A DNA stretch of 64,000 nt, from NCBI RefSeq assembly GCF_000805335.1, contig NZ_KN708638.1, positions 485,602-549,601 of the forward strand, written 5' to 3'. The stretch comes from Streptomyces sp. CT34. GTDB lineage: Bacteria; Actinomycetota; Actinomycetes; Streptomycetales; Streptomycetaceae. This document shows, in pieces, positions 51,113-60,226 of the stretch. A program made the translations under genes and the position numbers. Positions within the stretch are counted from its first letter, which is position 1, and the number at the start of each line of letters is the position of its first letter. Under the pieces are notes generated by a model that saw only the letters and a program-made list of their open reading frames with translations, had not been told where the DNA came from and ran no database searches.

Positions 51113-52333
51113 TCACCAGGTCACCGGGAGTTCGTTGACGCCCTGAATCGTGGTACCCGGCCGCAGCGTCAACTGGTCCACCGGTACGGCCAGTCGCAGG
51201 GTCGGGACGCGAGCGATCAGTGCAGTGAGGATGACGTCGAGCTCCAGGCGGGCCAGGTTCTGGCCCAGGCACTGGTGGATGCCGAAGCCGAAGGCGAGGT
51301 GATGGCGCGCCGTGCGGTGCACGTCGAAGGTGTCCGGGTCCTGGAACACCGTGCCGTCGCGGTTGGCAATGGAGTTGACGACGATCACGCCCTCGCCGGC
51401 CCGGATGAGCTGCCCGTCGATCTCGATGTCCGCCTTGGCCACACGGCCACCTGCGATGTCGGCGATGGCGAGGTAGCGCAACAGTTCCTCGACCGCGCCG
51501 GGAACGAGACCGGGATCGTCGCGCAGAGCGGCGTACTGGTCGGGGTGTTCCAGCAGGGTGATCACGCTGAGCGCGGTCATCGAGGCCGTGGTTTCGTGGC
51601 CGGCGACGAGCAGCAACAGCGCGGTGGAGATCAGCTCCTCGCGGTCGATCTCACCGTTGGCCAGCTGCTGGGCGACCAGGCTGCCGACGAGCCCCGGGCC
51701 GGGCTCGCCCTGGAACCTGGTGATCAGCCCGTCCAGATAGCGTTCGAGATCATCGCGCCCGGCGACCGCCTTCTCGGCATCCGTGGACTGCACCAGGCGC
51801 CTGCTCGCGTCCTGGAAGAAGTCATGGTCGGCGTAGGGCACTCCGAGCACCCGGCAGATCACCATGGACGGCACCGGCAGGGCGAATTGGCCGACCAGGT
51901 CGGCGGGTGGTCCGGCGGCGAGCATCGTGTCGAGGAAGTCGTGCACGATCTGCTCGACCTCCGGGCGCATGCCCTTGATCCGCTTCACGGTGAACTCGCT
52001 GATCGTCATCCGCCGCTTGGGGCCGTGTTCGGGTGCGTCGAGCCCGATGAATCCGGGTCGGCGGCCCCGGACCACCTGGAATCGCGGCGAGGTGGCGGGG
52101 AACCCGGCGTCGCCACGGTCGGAGGAGAGCCGGGGGTCGGCAAGCAGCTTGCGTGCCGTCTCGTGTTTGGTGACCACCCATGCCTGGCGGCCGTCGTAGA
52201 GGGTGACGCGGTGCAGCGGGCCGGCCGCATCCCGCAGCCTGGTGTAGCCGTCCGGTATCCGGTAGGGACAGCTGCGGTCGTTCGGGAAGGCGGGGGTGTC
52301 CGCGAGCTGTGGCGTGGTGGCGATCTCCGTCAT
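51113..52333 (-). CDS. Cytochrome P450, CYP105-like
   Basis: A 406-residue P450. LLLLVAGHETTASM is the I-helix O2-binding motif, EELLRYL the K-helix E-x-x-R, and FGFGIHQCLGQNLARLEL the haem-binding loop with the axial Cys. The ending LTLRPGTTIQGVNELPVTW is characteristic of CYP105 members, which hydroxylate varied xenobiotics and polyketides. ATG 52333 has GAGGGAAC upstream. Ferredoxin follows in the operon, and a TetR gene diverges 175 bases away, probably repressing it. Confidence 0.92.
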   Translation of the reverse strand: MTEIATTPQLADTPAFPNDRSCPYRIPDGYTRLRDAAGPLHRVTLYDGRQAWVVTKHETARKLLADPRLSSDRGDAGFPATSPRFQVVRGRRPGFIGLDAPEHGPKRRMTISEFTVKRIKGMRPEVEQIVHDFLDTMLAAGPPADLVGQFALPVPSMVICRVLGVPYADHDFFQDASRRLVQSTDAEKAVAGRDDLERYLDGLITRFQGEPGPGLVGSLVAQQLANGEIDREELISTALLLLVAGHETTASMTALSVITLLEHPDQYAALRDDPGLVPGAVEELLRYLAIADIAGGRVAKADIEIDGQLIRAGEGVIVVNSIANRDGTVFQDPDTFDVHRTARHHLAFGFGIHQCLGQNLARLELDVILTALIARVPTLRLAVPVDQLTLRPGTTIQGVNELPVTW

Positions 52334-52418
52334 CGGTTCCCTCGATATCTGTTGATCTCGTGCCATCTCGTGTCGACGTACCTCGTGGACATCGTGTGTC
52401 CTGTACGACGCCCACACA

Positions 52419-52452
52419 TTTAAAGAACGCATGGTTCTCTAAATTTGAGAAT
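52419..52452. promoter_or_regulatory. Overlapping operator dyads between P450 and TetR genes
   Basis: TTTAAAGAAC-GCATG-GTTCTCTAAA (52419-52443) is a 10-5-10 inverted repeat with one mismatch. TTCTC-TAAATTT-GAGAA (52436-52452) overlaps it as a perfect 5-7-5 dyad. Their place in the AT-rich divergent gap suggests a TetR operator over both promoters. Confidence 0.6.
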
Positions 52453-52507
52453 AGACTGACCTCATAGGGAACGCAACGACCTCTACCGGCCTTCTTCAGG
52501 AGCCACC

Positions 52508-53218
52508 CTGTCACCGAACACCGAACCCGCCACCCCCACCACGGCCGACCACCGCAAAGGGCCCCGCCGCCGCGGTGAGGAGCTGGAGAACGCCATCCTC
52601 ATGGCGACGCTGGAGGAACTCAGCGAGACCGGTTACGCCGCACTGACGATGGAACGGGTGGCCACCCGCGCCCGCACCGGCAAGGCCGCCCTCTACCGAC
52701 GCTGGTCCAACCGCGCCGAACTGGTCATGGATGCCTGCAAGTCGGCCGGCGTCCTGGAGTTCAGCCTTCCCGACACCGGCGCATTGCGTACGGACGTCAT
52801 CACCCTGCTGCAACAGATCGCGGCCAAGATGGCCAGCCCGTTCGGCGGGATCCTCCGTGGCCTGCTCACCGAGATGACACGCGACCCGGACTTCGCCACC
52901 GTGGTCCGGGAACGCGTCCAGACCGTCGGCCCGGCCACCCTCGGCGTCATCCTGGAACGCGCCCTCGAACGCGGCGAGATCGAACCCTGGATCCTGGAAT
53001 CACGGCGCGCCACGGTCGCCACCGACCTGCTGCGCAACCAGTTCCTGCTGTTCGGCGCGCCCATCGAGGACGAGGTCATCACGGAGATCGTCGACGACAT
53101 CTACCTGCCGCTGGTGCTGCGCCCGGCACCCCGACGCGCAAGCGACACCCGTCCCGCCGACTCCCCGCACTCCACGGGCTCCGCCGGTCCCGCGAATTCC
53201 ACCAGCGGCGAGGGGTGA
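52508..53218 (+). CDS. TetR family regulator, apparent CTG start
   Basis: A 236-residue regulator. The HTH is ENAILMATLEELSETGYAALTMERVATRARTGKAALYRRWSNRAELV. An ATG at 52601 would cut the HTH off at its first helix. Between the in-frame TGA at 52457 and that ATG there is no ATG, GTG or TTG; the only plausible initiator is CTG 52508, six bases after AGGAG, giving MSPNTEPATPTTADHRKGPR before the HTH. The C-terminal ligand domain is TetR_C-like. It diverges from the P450-ferredoxin operon and probably controls it. Confidence 0.8.
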   Translation: MSPNTEPATPTTADHRKGPRRRGEELENAILMATLEELSETGYAALTMERVATRARTGKAALYRRWSNRAELVMDACKSAGVLEFSLPDTGALRTDVITLLQQIAAKMASPFGGILRGLLTEMTRDPDFATVVRERVQTVGPATLGVILERALERGEIEPWILESRRATVATDLLRNQFLLFGAPIEDEVITEIVDDIYLPLVLRPAPRRASDTRPADSPHSTGSAGPANSTSGEG

Positions 53219-53610
53219 GGCACCCGTCCTCGGCGGAAGGTAGTGCTTGCCTCCGCCGCCCCTGTCGGCAGCCGCTCGCCGGGCCTGCCGGAACCGGCCG
53301 ACCTCGGACCCACCGGCCGGGCCGTGCGGCGTGCGTTGGCATCCCTGTCCGCCCGACAGCTCACGGGCACTTTTCCTGACATGCCGCCAGGACATCAAAA
53401 CCGGGTCAACAGCCAGTGTCGAGCGTGCACTTGGCGCAGCGCCCGAGGCGCCCGATGCGTCCGAGGCGAGTTCCTCGAAGGAGCGCGGTCAGCTGCTGCG
53501 CGCGCAGATCCTCAACCAGTCGCCGGAGCTCCGCGACTGTCGAACCACTGACGGCGGGGTCAGTGGTTCGCGAAACCCGCTCCTGAGTGGTCAGGCACCC
53601 GGTCAAAAGA
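53219..53610. other. Intergenic region, no gene seen
   Basis: About 390 bases after TetR. It includes CGAACCACTGAC-GGCGG-GTCAGTGGTTCG at 53543-53570, a perfect 12-bp stem that is a strong terminator for the TetR gene. No other feature is seen before the Zur sites. Confidence 0.5.
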
Positions 53611-53653
53611 CGGCAATGATTTTCATCTAGAATTGAGCTGATAATCATTTCCA
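53611..53653. promoter_or_regulatory. Zur-binding sites upstream of znuA
   Basis: Two AT-rich Fur-family-type elements occur in an otherwise GC-rich region. TGATAAT-C-ATTTCCA (53639-53653) is a 7-1-7 dyad, and the complement of 53611-53625 contains TGAAAAT-C-ATT. They are followed by CATCTAG elements that look like -10 regions. This matches the Streptomyces Zur consensus (TGAAAATNATTTTCA). Repression of the znu operon when zinc is sufficient is expected. Confidence 0.75.
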
Positions 53654-53726
53654 TCTAGCCTCACGCCTGTCGGCCCCCGGCCGGCACGCGCCCGCCGTGC
53701 GCCCGGCATCCCCGAAGGAGCTCCGT

Positions 53727-54698
53727 ATGTCCACCGACCCCGCCTCCCGTTCCGCCCGACCGTCCGCGAGGATCGCGCTCGTCGCCGTGACGGCCGCCCT
53801 GACGGCCGTCACGGCGACCGCCTGCTCGACTTCCTCGACGCACGCCGGCAACACCGCCGCGACCGGCAGCGGCTCGGGCAAGACGATCCAGGTGGTGGCG
53901 GCGGAGAACTTCTGGGGCAGCATCGCCTCCCAGCTCGGCGGCGACCACGTGAAGGTGACCAGCATCATCACCAACCCCGACACCGACCCGCACGACTACG
54001 AGCCGACCGCCGCCGACGGCCGCACCGTGGCCGGCGCCCAGTACGCCGTCGTCAACGGCATCGGTTACGACGCCTGGGCCGACAAGTTGCTCGCCGCCAA
54101 CCCCGGCAGCGGGCGTACCGAGTTGAAGGTCGGCGACCTGGTCGGCGTGAAGCCGGGCGGCAATCCGCACCGCTGGTACTCACCGGCCGATGTCCACAAG
54201 GTCATCGAGATGATCACCGCCGACTACAAGAAGATGGACCCGGCCGACGCCGCCTACTTCGACCAGCAGAAGACGACCTTCGAGACGAAGACGCTCGCCG
54301 GCTACAACAAGCTCATAGCGGACATCAGGACGAAGTACGCCGGAACCCCGATCGGCGCCTCCGAGTCCATCGTCACGCCGCTGTCGGACGGCCTGGGGTT
54401 GAAGATGCTCACCCCGCAGACGTTTCTGGACGCGATGAGCGAGGGATCCGATCCCACGGCCAAGGACAAGGCCACCATCGACCAGCAGATCAAGAACAAG
54501 CAGATCAAGATCTACGTCTACAACTCCCAGAACTCCACGCCGGACGTGCAGGCGCAGGTCAAGGCCGCCAAGGCAGCGGGCATCCCGGTCGCGACGGTGA
54601 CCGAGACCCTCAGCCCCGCCGCGGCCACCTTCCAGCAGTGGCAGACCACCGAACTGCGGGCCATCGACCAGGCCCTGGCCAAGGCCACCGGGAAGTGA
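53727..54698 (+). CDS. znuA: Zinc ABC transporter substrate-binding lipoprotein
   Basis: A 323-residue cluster-A solute-binding protein. The N-terminus to TACSTSS is a lipoprotein signal (lipobox ATAC). Metal-site residues are the His of DTDPHDYEPT, the His of GGNPHRWYS, Glu in GASESIVTP, and the C-terminal YNSQNSTPDV loop. There is no His-rich loop. Together with Zur sites upstream and zur in the operon, this assigns zinc. AAGGAG precedes ATG 53727. The stop overlaps GTG of the ATPase gene. Confidence 0.9.
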   Translation: MSTDPASRSARPSARIALVAVTAALTAVTATACSTSSTHAGNTAATGSGSGKTIQVVAAENFWGSIASQLGGDHVKVTSIITNPDTDPHDYEPTAADGRTVAGAQYAVVNGIGYDAWADKLLAANPGSGRTELKVGDLVGVKPGGNPHRWYSPADVHKVIEMITADYKKMDPADAAYFDQQKTTFETKTLAGYNKLIADIRTKYAGTPIGASESIVTPLSDGLGLKMLTPQTFLDAMSEGSDPTAKDKATIDQQIKNKQIKIYVYNSQNSTPDVQAQVKAAKAAGIPVATVTETLSPAAATFQQWQTTELRAIDQALAKATGK

Positions 54699-55660
54699 AC
54701 CGAGCCCTGAACCCGACAGCGAAGGCCCGGGACACCGTCACCACCCACGGCGGTCTCACCGTCCCCACCCGCCGTGGCGGCAGCCACGATGACCGCCACG
54801 ACACGGTCGCAGGAACCGAAAGCACCCCGGTGGCCGCCCTGCGCGACGCCGCCGTGCGGGTCGGCGGCCGGACGTTGTGGTCGGGGGTGGATCTCCGCAT
54901 CGGGGCCGGCGAGTTCACCGCAGTCCTCGGTCCCAACGGCGTCGGCAAATCCACCATGATCAAGGTCCTGCTCGGCGCGCTGCCGGCGGCAGCCGGCGAC
55001 GTACGGGTACTCGGCGCCCGGCCCGGTGAGGCCAACGACCGCATCGGCTATCTGCCGCAGCGCCGCAGCTTCGACGCCTCCCTGCGGATCCGCGGTGTGG
55101 ATGTGGTGCGCATGGGGCTGGACGGTGACCGGTGGGGAGTACCGCTGCCGTTCCCGAGCGCGCGCCGGCGGGCCGCCCGTGCGCGGGTGGACGAGGTGAT
55201 CGAGCTCGTCGGGGCGTCGGCGTACGCAGACCGGCCCGTCGGGCAGTGTTCCGGCGGCGAACAGCAACGGCTGCTGATCGCCCAGGCACTGGTCCGCCGG
55301 CCCGAACTGCTCCTGCTGGACGAGCCGTTGGACAGTCTCGACCTGCCCAACCAGAGCGCCGTCGCCGCACTGATCGGACGCATCTGCCACCAGGAGGGCG
55401 TCTCCGTGGTCATGGTCGCCCATGACGTGAACCCGATACTCCACCACCTGGACCGCGTGGTGTACCTGGCCGAGGGCGGGGCCGCCGCCGGCACGCCGGG
55501 CGAGGTCATCACCTCCGAGACGCTGACCCGGCTGTACGGCACGCCGATCGAGGTACTGCGGACCGCGGGCGGACGGATGGTCGTGGTGGGTCAGCCGGAG
55601 GCGCCCGCGGTACACACCGACCGGCACCACACCCCGGGGAGCACTCATGACGCTCGCTGA
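54695..55660 (+). CDS. znuC: Zinc ABC transporter ATPase
   Basis: A 321-residue ABC ATPase. Walker A GPNGVGKST (about 79-87), Q-loop LPQRRSFD, signature CSGGEQQR, Walker B LLLLDEPLDSLD and the switch His in VVMVAHDVNPI are all intact. The first 50 residues form a charged extension absent from most ZnuC; an internal start cannot be excluded. GTG 54695 overlaps znuA by four bases, and its 3-prime end overlaps the first permease by 14 bases. It energises zinc import. Confidence 0.88.
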   Translation: MNRALNPTAKARDTVTTHGGLTVPTRRGGSHDDRHDTVAGTESTPVAALRDAAVRVGGRTLWSGVDLRIGAGEFTAVLGPNGVGKSTMIKVLLGALPAAAGDVRVLGARPGEANDRIGYLPQRRSFDASLRIRGVDVVRMGLDGDRWGVPLPFPSARRRAARARVDEVIELVGASAYADRPVGQCSGGEQQRLLIAQALVRRPELLLLDEPLDSLDLPNQSAVAALIGRICHQEGVSVVMVAHDVNPILHHLDRVVYLAEGGAAAGTPGEVITSETLTRLYGTPIEVLRTAGGRMVVVGQPEAPAVHTDRHHTPGSTHDAR

Positions 55661-56552
55661 GACGGGGGCACCGGCCTGGTCGTGGAACCTCCTCGCCGAC
55701 TTCCAGCAGATGTGGTCGTACCCGTTCATGGTCAACGCGTTCCGTGCCGGTGCGGTCGTGGCCGTGGTCTCCGCGCTCGTGGGGTGGTTCGTGGTGCTGC
55801 GGCGGCAGACGTTCGCCGCGCACACCGTCTCCATGGTCGCCTTCCCGGGCGCCGCCGGCGCGGTCCTGCTCGGCGTCAGCGCGGTCTACGGGTACTTCAC
55901 ACTGTGCGTGGCCGCCGCGCTGGTCATCGCGGCCCTGCGCGGCGGCGGAGATCACCACGAGTCCGCGCTCACCGGGACCGTACAGGCGTTCCTGCTGGCG
56001 TCCGGGTTCCTGTTCGTCGCCCTGTACAAGGGGTTGCTGGAGGGGCCGCAGACCATCCTCTTCGGCACCTTCCTGGGGATCACCTCGGCGCAGGTGACCG
56101 TACTGATGGTGGTCGGCGCGGTCGTGCTCGCCGTGCTGGCACTGATCGGACGGCCGTTGCTGTTCTCCTCCGTCGACCCGCAGGTCGCCGCCGGGCGCGG
56201 GGTGCCGGTCCGGGCGCTGTCCGTGGCCTTTCTCGTCCTGCTCGGTGCGGCCACCGCCGAGGCGAGTCAGATCACCGGCACCCTCCTGGTCTTCGCCCTC
56301 ATGGTGATTCCGGCCGCCACCGCGCAAATCCTCACCGCACGCCCGGCGTTGAGCCTGGCGCTGACCGTTCTCCTGGCGTTCGCCGCCACCTGGCTCGGGC
56401 TGACCGCCGCCTACTACTCGCCCTATCCCTTGGGCTTCTTCGTGACGACCATCGCCTTCGCCGGCTACCTGCTCGCCCTGGGCCGGCGCTCGCTGCGCAC
56501 AGTGCTCGGCCGGACCAGGGCCTCGCCCGCCACCGGGGAGGTGGGCGTATGA
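55647..56552 (+). CDS. znuB: Zinc ABC transporter permease 1
   Basis: A 301-residue ABC-3 family permease with about eight membrane segments. WSYPFMVNAFRAGAVVAVVSALVGWFVVLRRQTFAAHTVSMVAFPGAAGAVLLG is the family opening, and AAGRGVPVRALSVAFLVLLGAATAEASQITGTLLVFALMVIPAATAQ includes the coupling region. It overlaps both neighbours (14 bases with znuC, four with the next permease). A second permease is encoded next, so the transporter probably uses a heterodimeric membrane domain. Confidence 0.88.
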   Translation: MTLAETGAPAWSWNLLADFQQMWSYPFMVNAFRAGAVVAVVSALVGWFVVLRRQTFAAHTVSMVAFPGAAGAVLLGVSAVYGYFTLCVAAALVIAALRGGGDHHESALTGTVQAFLLASGFLFVALYKGLLEGPQTILFGTFLGITSAQVTVLMVVGAVVLAVLALIGRPLLFSSVDPQVAAGRGVPVRALSVAFLVLLGAATAEASQITGTLLVFALMVIPAATAQILTARPALSLALTVLLAFAATWLGLTAAYYSPYPLGFFVTTIAFAGYLLALGRRSLRTVLGRTRASPATGEVGV

Positions 56553-57418
56553 CCGCCCTGCCGGCTGCTGCCCCGCTGTCCCAGCCGTTCTTCCAGCACG
56601 CCTTCCTCGCCGGGACCGCCATCGCCGTCGCCTGCGGACTGGTCGGCTACTTCCTGGTCCTGCGCGCCCAGGTCTTCACCGGCGACGCGCTCAACCATGT
56701 CGCCTTCACCGGCGCGATGGCCGCCCTCGCCTTCGGCGCCGACCTGCGCCTGGGCCTGTTCGCCGCGACCGTCGCCATGGCGCTGCTCTTCGGCGCCCTC
56801 GGCCGCAGGGCGCGACCCGACGACGTGGTCATAGGGAGCGTCTTCTCCTGGATCCTGGGCCTGGGCGCCTTCTTCATCACCCTCTACACGACCTCGCGCA
56901 GCACCACCGACGCCACCGCCGGCGTCAGCGTGCTGTTCGGTTCGGTCTTCGGCATCTCCGCCGCCGGCGCGATCGTCGCCGCATCGGTGGCCGCCGGGGT
57001 CGTCCTGCTGGTGGTCCTCATCGCCCGGCCGCTGCTGTTCGCCACGCTCGACGAGGCCGTGGCCGCCGCCCGCGGGGTACCGGTCCGCCTACTCGGGTAC
57101 GGCTTCCTCGCCCTGGCCGGCATCAGCGCCGCCGAGGCGACCCAGGCGGTCGGCTCACTGCTCCTGCTCGGCCTGCTCGCCGCCCCCGCGGGCGCCGCGA
57201 TCCGGCTCACCGACCGGCCCTACCGGGCACTTGCCCTCTCCGCCGCACTGGCGGCACTGGAGATGTGGACCGGGCTGTTCACCGCGTACACGGTGCCGAA
57301 GATACCGCCGAGCTTCGCCATCATGGCCGTCGCCACGGCCGTCTACGCCGCGACGTTCCTGATCCGACGGCCCGCCCCCGGCCCCCGTACGAGAACTGCC
57401 GTCCCCACCGGCACCTGA
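56549..57418 (+). CDS. Zinc ABC transporter permease 2
   Basis: A 289-residue ABC-3 permease. FFQHAFLAGTAIAVACGLVGYFLVLRAQVFTGDALNHVAFTGAMAAL and AAARGVPVRLLGYGFLALAGISAAEATQAVGSLLLLGLLAAPAGAA match the family and differ clearly from the first permease, so this is an old duplication. ATGA overlap with permease 1 couples translation. With one ATPase the pair would make a heterodimer. Confidence 0.88.
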   Translation: MTALPAAAPLSQPFFQHAFLAGTAIAVACGLVGYFLVLRAQVFTGDALNHVAFTGAMAALAFGADLRLGLFAATVAMALLFGALGRRARPDDVVIGSVFSWILGLGAFFITLYTTSRSTTDATAGVSVLFGSVFGISAAGAIVAASVAAGVVLLVVLIARPLLFATLDEAVAAARGVPVRLLGYGFLALAGISAAEATQAVGSLLLLGLLAAPAGAAIRLTDRPYRALALSAALAALEMWTGLFTAYTVPKIPPSFAIMAVATAVYAATFLIRRPAPGPRTRTAVPTGT

Positions 57419-57433
57419 GCAGAAGGCCCGCTG

Positions 57434-57874
57434 ATGGAAAGCGACCGACAGCCCGCCCCCACGCCGTTGGCCGACGTCACGCTCATCGGCCGGCACACCC
57501 AGCAACGCACCGTCGTCGTCGAGGCGCTCATCCGGGCCGACGGCTTCGTCGGCGCCCAGGCACTCCACAACCGGCTCCCCGCCGGCGGCTCACCGGTCGG
57601 CCTGTCCACCGTCTACCGCACACTGACCGCCCTGGCGAACGCCGGCCGGGCCGACATGGTCCGCGACACCAACGGCGAACGGCTCTTCCGTTACCGCCCC
57701 GGAACCGACCACCGCCACTACCTCATCTGCACGGAATGCGGCCTGAGCCGGCCCGTCGACTCCGACCCGGTCGAGGACTGGGCCGACACCATCGCAAGGA
57801 CCTCCGGCTTCGCGAACGTCCGGCACACGGTGGAGCTGACCGGGGTGTGCCCGGACTGCGAACTCGGCACCTGA
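57434..57874 (+). CDS. zur: Zinc uptake regulator, Fur family
   Basis: A 146-residue Fur-type repressor. The winged helix is [40 protein letters not shown], and the metal-binding C-terminal part has [12 protein letters not shown] plus VCPDCELG, a four-Cys structural zinc site of two C-x2-C pairs, and the H-x-H sensory ligands. It starts 15 bases after permease 2 and closes the znu operon, so it is under its own control through the sites at 53611. Confidence 0.9.
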   Translation: MESDRQPAPTPLADVTLIGRHTQQRTVVVEALIRADGFVGAQALHNRLPAGGSPVGLSTVYRTLTALANAGRADMVRDTNGERLFRYRPGTDHRHYLICTECGLSRPVDSDPVEDWADTIARTSGFANVRHTVELTGVCPDCELGT

Positions 57875-57887
57875 CCAGGAGTCAGAT

Positions 57888-57907
57888 GGCAACGGAATTC
57901 GTTTTCA
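57888..57907. promoter_or_regulatory. Zur-type site upstream of the L32/COG0523 operon
   Basis: GGCAACGGAATTCGTTTTCAT lies 14 bases after the zur stop and 44 before rpmF. It shares the AT-rich TTTTCAT arm with the znuA sites, and CATATAG just downstream resembles a -10. It marks a second Zur-controlled unit. Confidence 0.65.
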
Positions 57908-57950
57908 TATAGGCTCTCCATGCATACCGACCCGCCCAGAGGAGAATCCC

Positions 57951-58121
57951 ATGGCCGTTCCCAAGCGGAAGATGTCCCGCAGCAACACCCGCCACCGCCG
58001 CGCCCAGTGGAAGGCGTCCGCGCCGACGCTCGTGCCGATCACCGTCGACGGTGTCCCCTACCTGGTGCCGCAGCGACTGGTGAAGGCGTACGAGCGCGGA
58101 CTGCTGCGCCCCGAGGGCTGA
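57951..58121 (+). CDS. rpmF: Ribosomal protein bL32, cysteine-free (zinc-independent) paralogue
   Basis: A 56-residue protein: [20 protein letters not shown] is the invariant L32 start, and the C-terminal part ([19 protein letters not shown]) lacks the C-x2-C...C-x2-C zinc ribbon. Such C-minus paralogues replace the zinc form under zinc starvation and free zinc from ribosomes, an established Zur-regulon theme. AGAGGAGA precedes ATG 57951. It is followed seven bases later by the COG0523 GTPase gene. The housekeeping C-plus copy should be elsewhere. Confidence 0.93.
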   Translation: MAVPKRKMSRSNTRHRRAQWKASAPTLVPITVDGVPYLVPQRLVKAYERGLLRPEG

Positions 58122-58128
58122 TCCTTCG

Positions 58129-59301
58129 ATGACTTCCGACCGACTGCCCGTCACCGTCCTGTCGGGATTCCTCGGCGCGGGCAAGACCACCCTCCTCAAC
58201 CACGTCCTCGGCAACCGCGAGGGACTCCGCGTCGCGGTCATCGTCAACGACATGAGCGAGGTCAACATCGACGCCACCCTGGTGCGCGGCGGCGAGGCGG
58301 CCCATTCGCGCACCGAGGAACGCCTGGTCGAGATGACCAACGGCTGTATCTGCTGCACCCTGCGCGACGACCTACTGGAGGAAGTCGACCGGCTGACCCG
58401 CGAGGGCCGCTTCGACTACCTCCTCATCGAGTCGTCCGGCATCTCCGAACCCATGCCGGTGGCCGCGACCTTCGCCTTCGCCCGCGACGACGGCGCCACC
58501 CTCGCAGAGGTCGCCCGCCTGGACACCATGGCCACGGTCGTCGACGCCGCCAACTTCCTGCCCGAACTGACAAACGGCGACGAGCTCGTCGCACGCGGCC
58601 TGGACCAGTACGAGGACGACGAACGCACCGTCAGCGACCTGCTGATGGACCAGATCGAGTTCGCCGACGTCATCGTCCTCAACAAGCTCGACCTCGTCGA
58701 CGAGGAGTCGGCCGACCGGCTGCGGGCGACGCTCACCCGCCTCAACCCGGCCGCGCGAATCGTCCCGGCCGTCCAGGGCCGCGTGAAGGTCGGCGACGTC
58801 CTGGGTACCAGGCTGTTCGACCTGGAACGCGCCCAACAGGCCCCGGGCTGGGTGATGGAGCTCAACGGCGACCACGTGCCCGAAACGGAAGAGTACGGGA
58901 TCTCCTCGACCGTCTTCCGCGCCGAACTGCCTTTCCATCCCGGCCGGTTGTGGGCGTTCGTGACCGAGGAGATCGACAGCGGCACGTACGGGCAGATCCT
59001 GCGCTCCAAGGGGTTCTTCACACTGGCCAGTCGCCCGCAGGTGACGGGCCTGTGGTCACAGGCCGGCTCCGTCGCACACTTCGAACCCTCCGCCGCCCGC
59101 GACACCGACAGCCCCGATCGCCAGGAACTGGTCTTCATCGGCACGCACCTGCACGCAGACGCCCTGCACACGGCACTGAGCGACTGCCTCATGGCCGACG
59201 GCGAGAGCCTGCCGCCCGTCGACCCGTTCCCCGCCTGGGACACCTACGGCATCGGCGACGCCTGCGAGCACGAGCATCCGGAACTCGTGGCGGGCGCCTG
59301 A
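58129..59301 (+). CDS. COG0523 (ZigA/YciC-type) zinc metallochaperone GTPase
   Basis: A 390-residue CobW-like G3E GTPase. Walker [10 protein letters not shown] is at about 11-19, the C-x-C-C metal motif (GCICC) is at 73-76, ESSGISEP is the base-binding region, and VLNKLDLVD the guanine-specificity motif. The CobW C-terminal domain follows, ending with a His/Glu-rich [11 protein letters not shown] tail. Zur-controlled relatives (ZigA, YciC, ZnuG-like) deliver or ration zinc. Cotranscribed with C-minus L32, and followed by a 14-bp terminator. Confidence 0.9.
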   Translation: MTSDRLPVTVLSGFLGAGKTTLLNHVLGNREGLRVAVIVNDMSEVNIDATLVRGGEAAHSRTEERLVEMTNGCICCTLRDDLLEEVDRLTREGRFDYLLIESSGISEPMPVAATFAFARDDGATLAEVARLDTMATVVDAANFLPELTNGDELVARGLDQYEDDERTVSDLLMDQIEFADVIVLNKLDLVDEESADRLRATLTRLNPAARIVPAVQGRVKVGDVLGTRLFDLERAQQAPGWVMELNGDHVPETEEYGISSTVFRAELPFHPGRLWAFVTEEIDSGTYGQILRSKGFFTLASRPQVTGLWSQAGSVAHFEPSAARDTDSPDRQELVFIGTHLHADALHTALSDCLMADGESLPPVDPFPAWDTYGIGDACEHEHPELVAGA

Positions 59302-59306
59302 ATACC

Positions 59307-59349
59307 CCGGGCCGGGCGGCGAACGCGGCCACGGCGCCGCCCGGCCCGG
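59307..59349 (+). terminator. Terminator after the COG0523 gene
   Basis: CCGGGCCGGGCGGC and GCCGCCCGGCCCGG form a perfect 14-bp GC stem around a 15-base loop, six bases after the stop. It ends the zinc region. Confidence 0.88.
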
Positions 59350-59550
59350 CAAAGCCCTGGCGCGACGGGAGCGGGGGGTGAGGACTCCGACCACCGTCCC
59401 CACCCTGCGTCGGCCCCTGTCAGCGCCTGATCTCCAGCCCCGGAGCCTGCCCGTGTAGCCCTTGAGGACCACGGCGACGGACTCGTCGTCGCGGCCGGAC
59501 AGCAGGGCGGCCCGCTCGGCGGTCAGCCGAGGCCGCGGCCCGTCGGTGCG

Positions 59551-60204
59551 TCAGGCAGACAGGCCGGCGTCCCGGGCCAACAGCGCTGCCTGGACCCGGT
59601 TTTCGCACTCCAGCTTGGCGAGGATGCGGCTGACGTAGGTCTTCACCGTGGCCTCGCTCATGTGGATGCGCCGCCCTGCGTCCGCGTTCGAGAGCCCTTC
59701 GCCGAGCAGTGCCAGTACGTCACGCTCACGCCCGGTCAGTGCCGAGATGCGCCGGCGCGCCTCCTCGCCACGGCTCACGGCGGGCTCCGCTGCGAGCGAG
59801 TCGGCCACGTGCCGGGTGGCCGTGGGAGACAGGTACGCCTTGCCGGCAGCCGCCGCCCGTACCGCAGCGATCAGTTCGCCGGGGGCGGTGTCCTTGAGCA
59901 GGAAGCCCGCTCCGCCCTGTCGCAGTGCCCGCAGGACGTTGTCGCGTTCCCCGAAGGTCGTGAGGATCAGCACGTGTACATCGGGGGCGGCCCGGCGGAG
60001 TTCGGCCAGGGCCGAGAGCCCGTCCAGAAGGGGCATCTGGATGTCGAGCAGGGCGACGTCGACCGCATGGCGGCGCGCCAGCTCGACCGCGTCGCGTCCG
60101 TTCGCCGCCTCGGCCACCACCTCGATGTCGTCGGCGGAGCCGAGGATCATCTTGATGCCCGCCCGGATGAGCGGCTCGTCGTCGGCGACGAGGACGCGGA
60201 TCAC
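59551..60204 (-). CDS. NarL/LuxR-family response regulator
   Basis: A 217-residue regulator. The receiver has VLVADDEPLIRAG (acidic pair), phospho-acceptor D in VALLDIQMP, the Thr in ILTTFGERD, and Lys in FLLKDTAPG. The LuxR HTH is ALTGRERDVLALLGEGLSNADAGRRIHMSEATVKTYVSRILAKL. GTG 60204 has GGAG upstream. The sensor kinase gene upstream on this strand is a frameshifted remnant, so it is now an orphan and might be served by the paralogous kinase at 34288. Confidence 0.92.
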   Translation of the reverse strand: MIRVLVADDEPLIRAGIKMILGSADDIEVVAEAANGRDAVELARRHAVDVALLDIQMPLLDGLSALAELRRAAPDVHVLILTTFGERDNVLRALRQGGAGFLLKDTAPGELIAAVRAAAAGKAYLSPTATRHVADSLAAEPAVSRGEEARRRISALTGRERDVLALLGEGLSNADAGRRIHMSEATVKTYVSRILAKLECENRVQAALLARDAGLSA

Positions 60205-60226
60205 CTGGTCTCCTGTCTCCCGGCGG

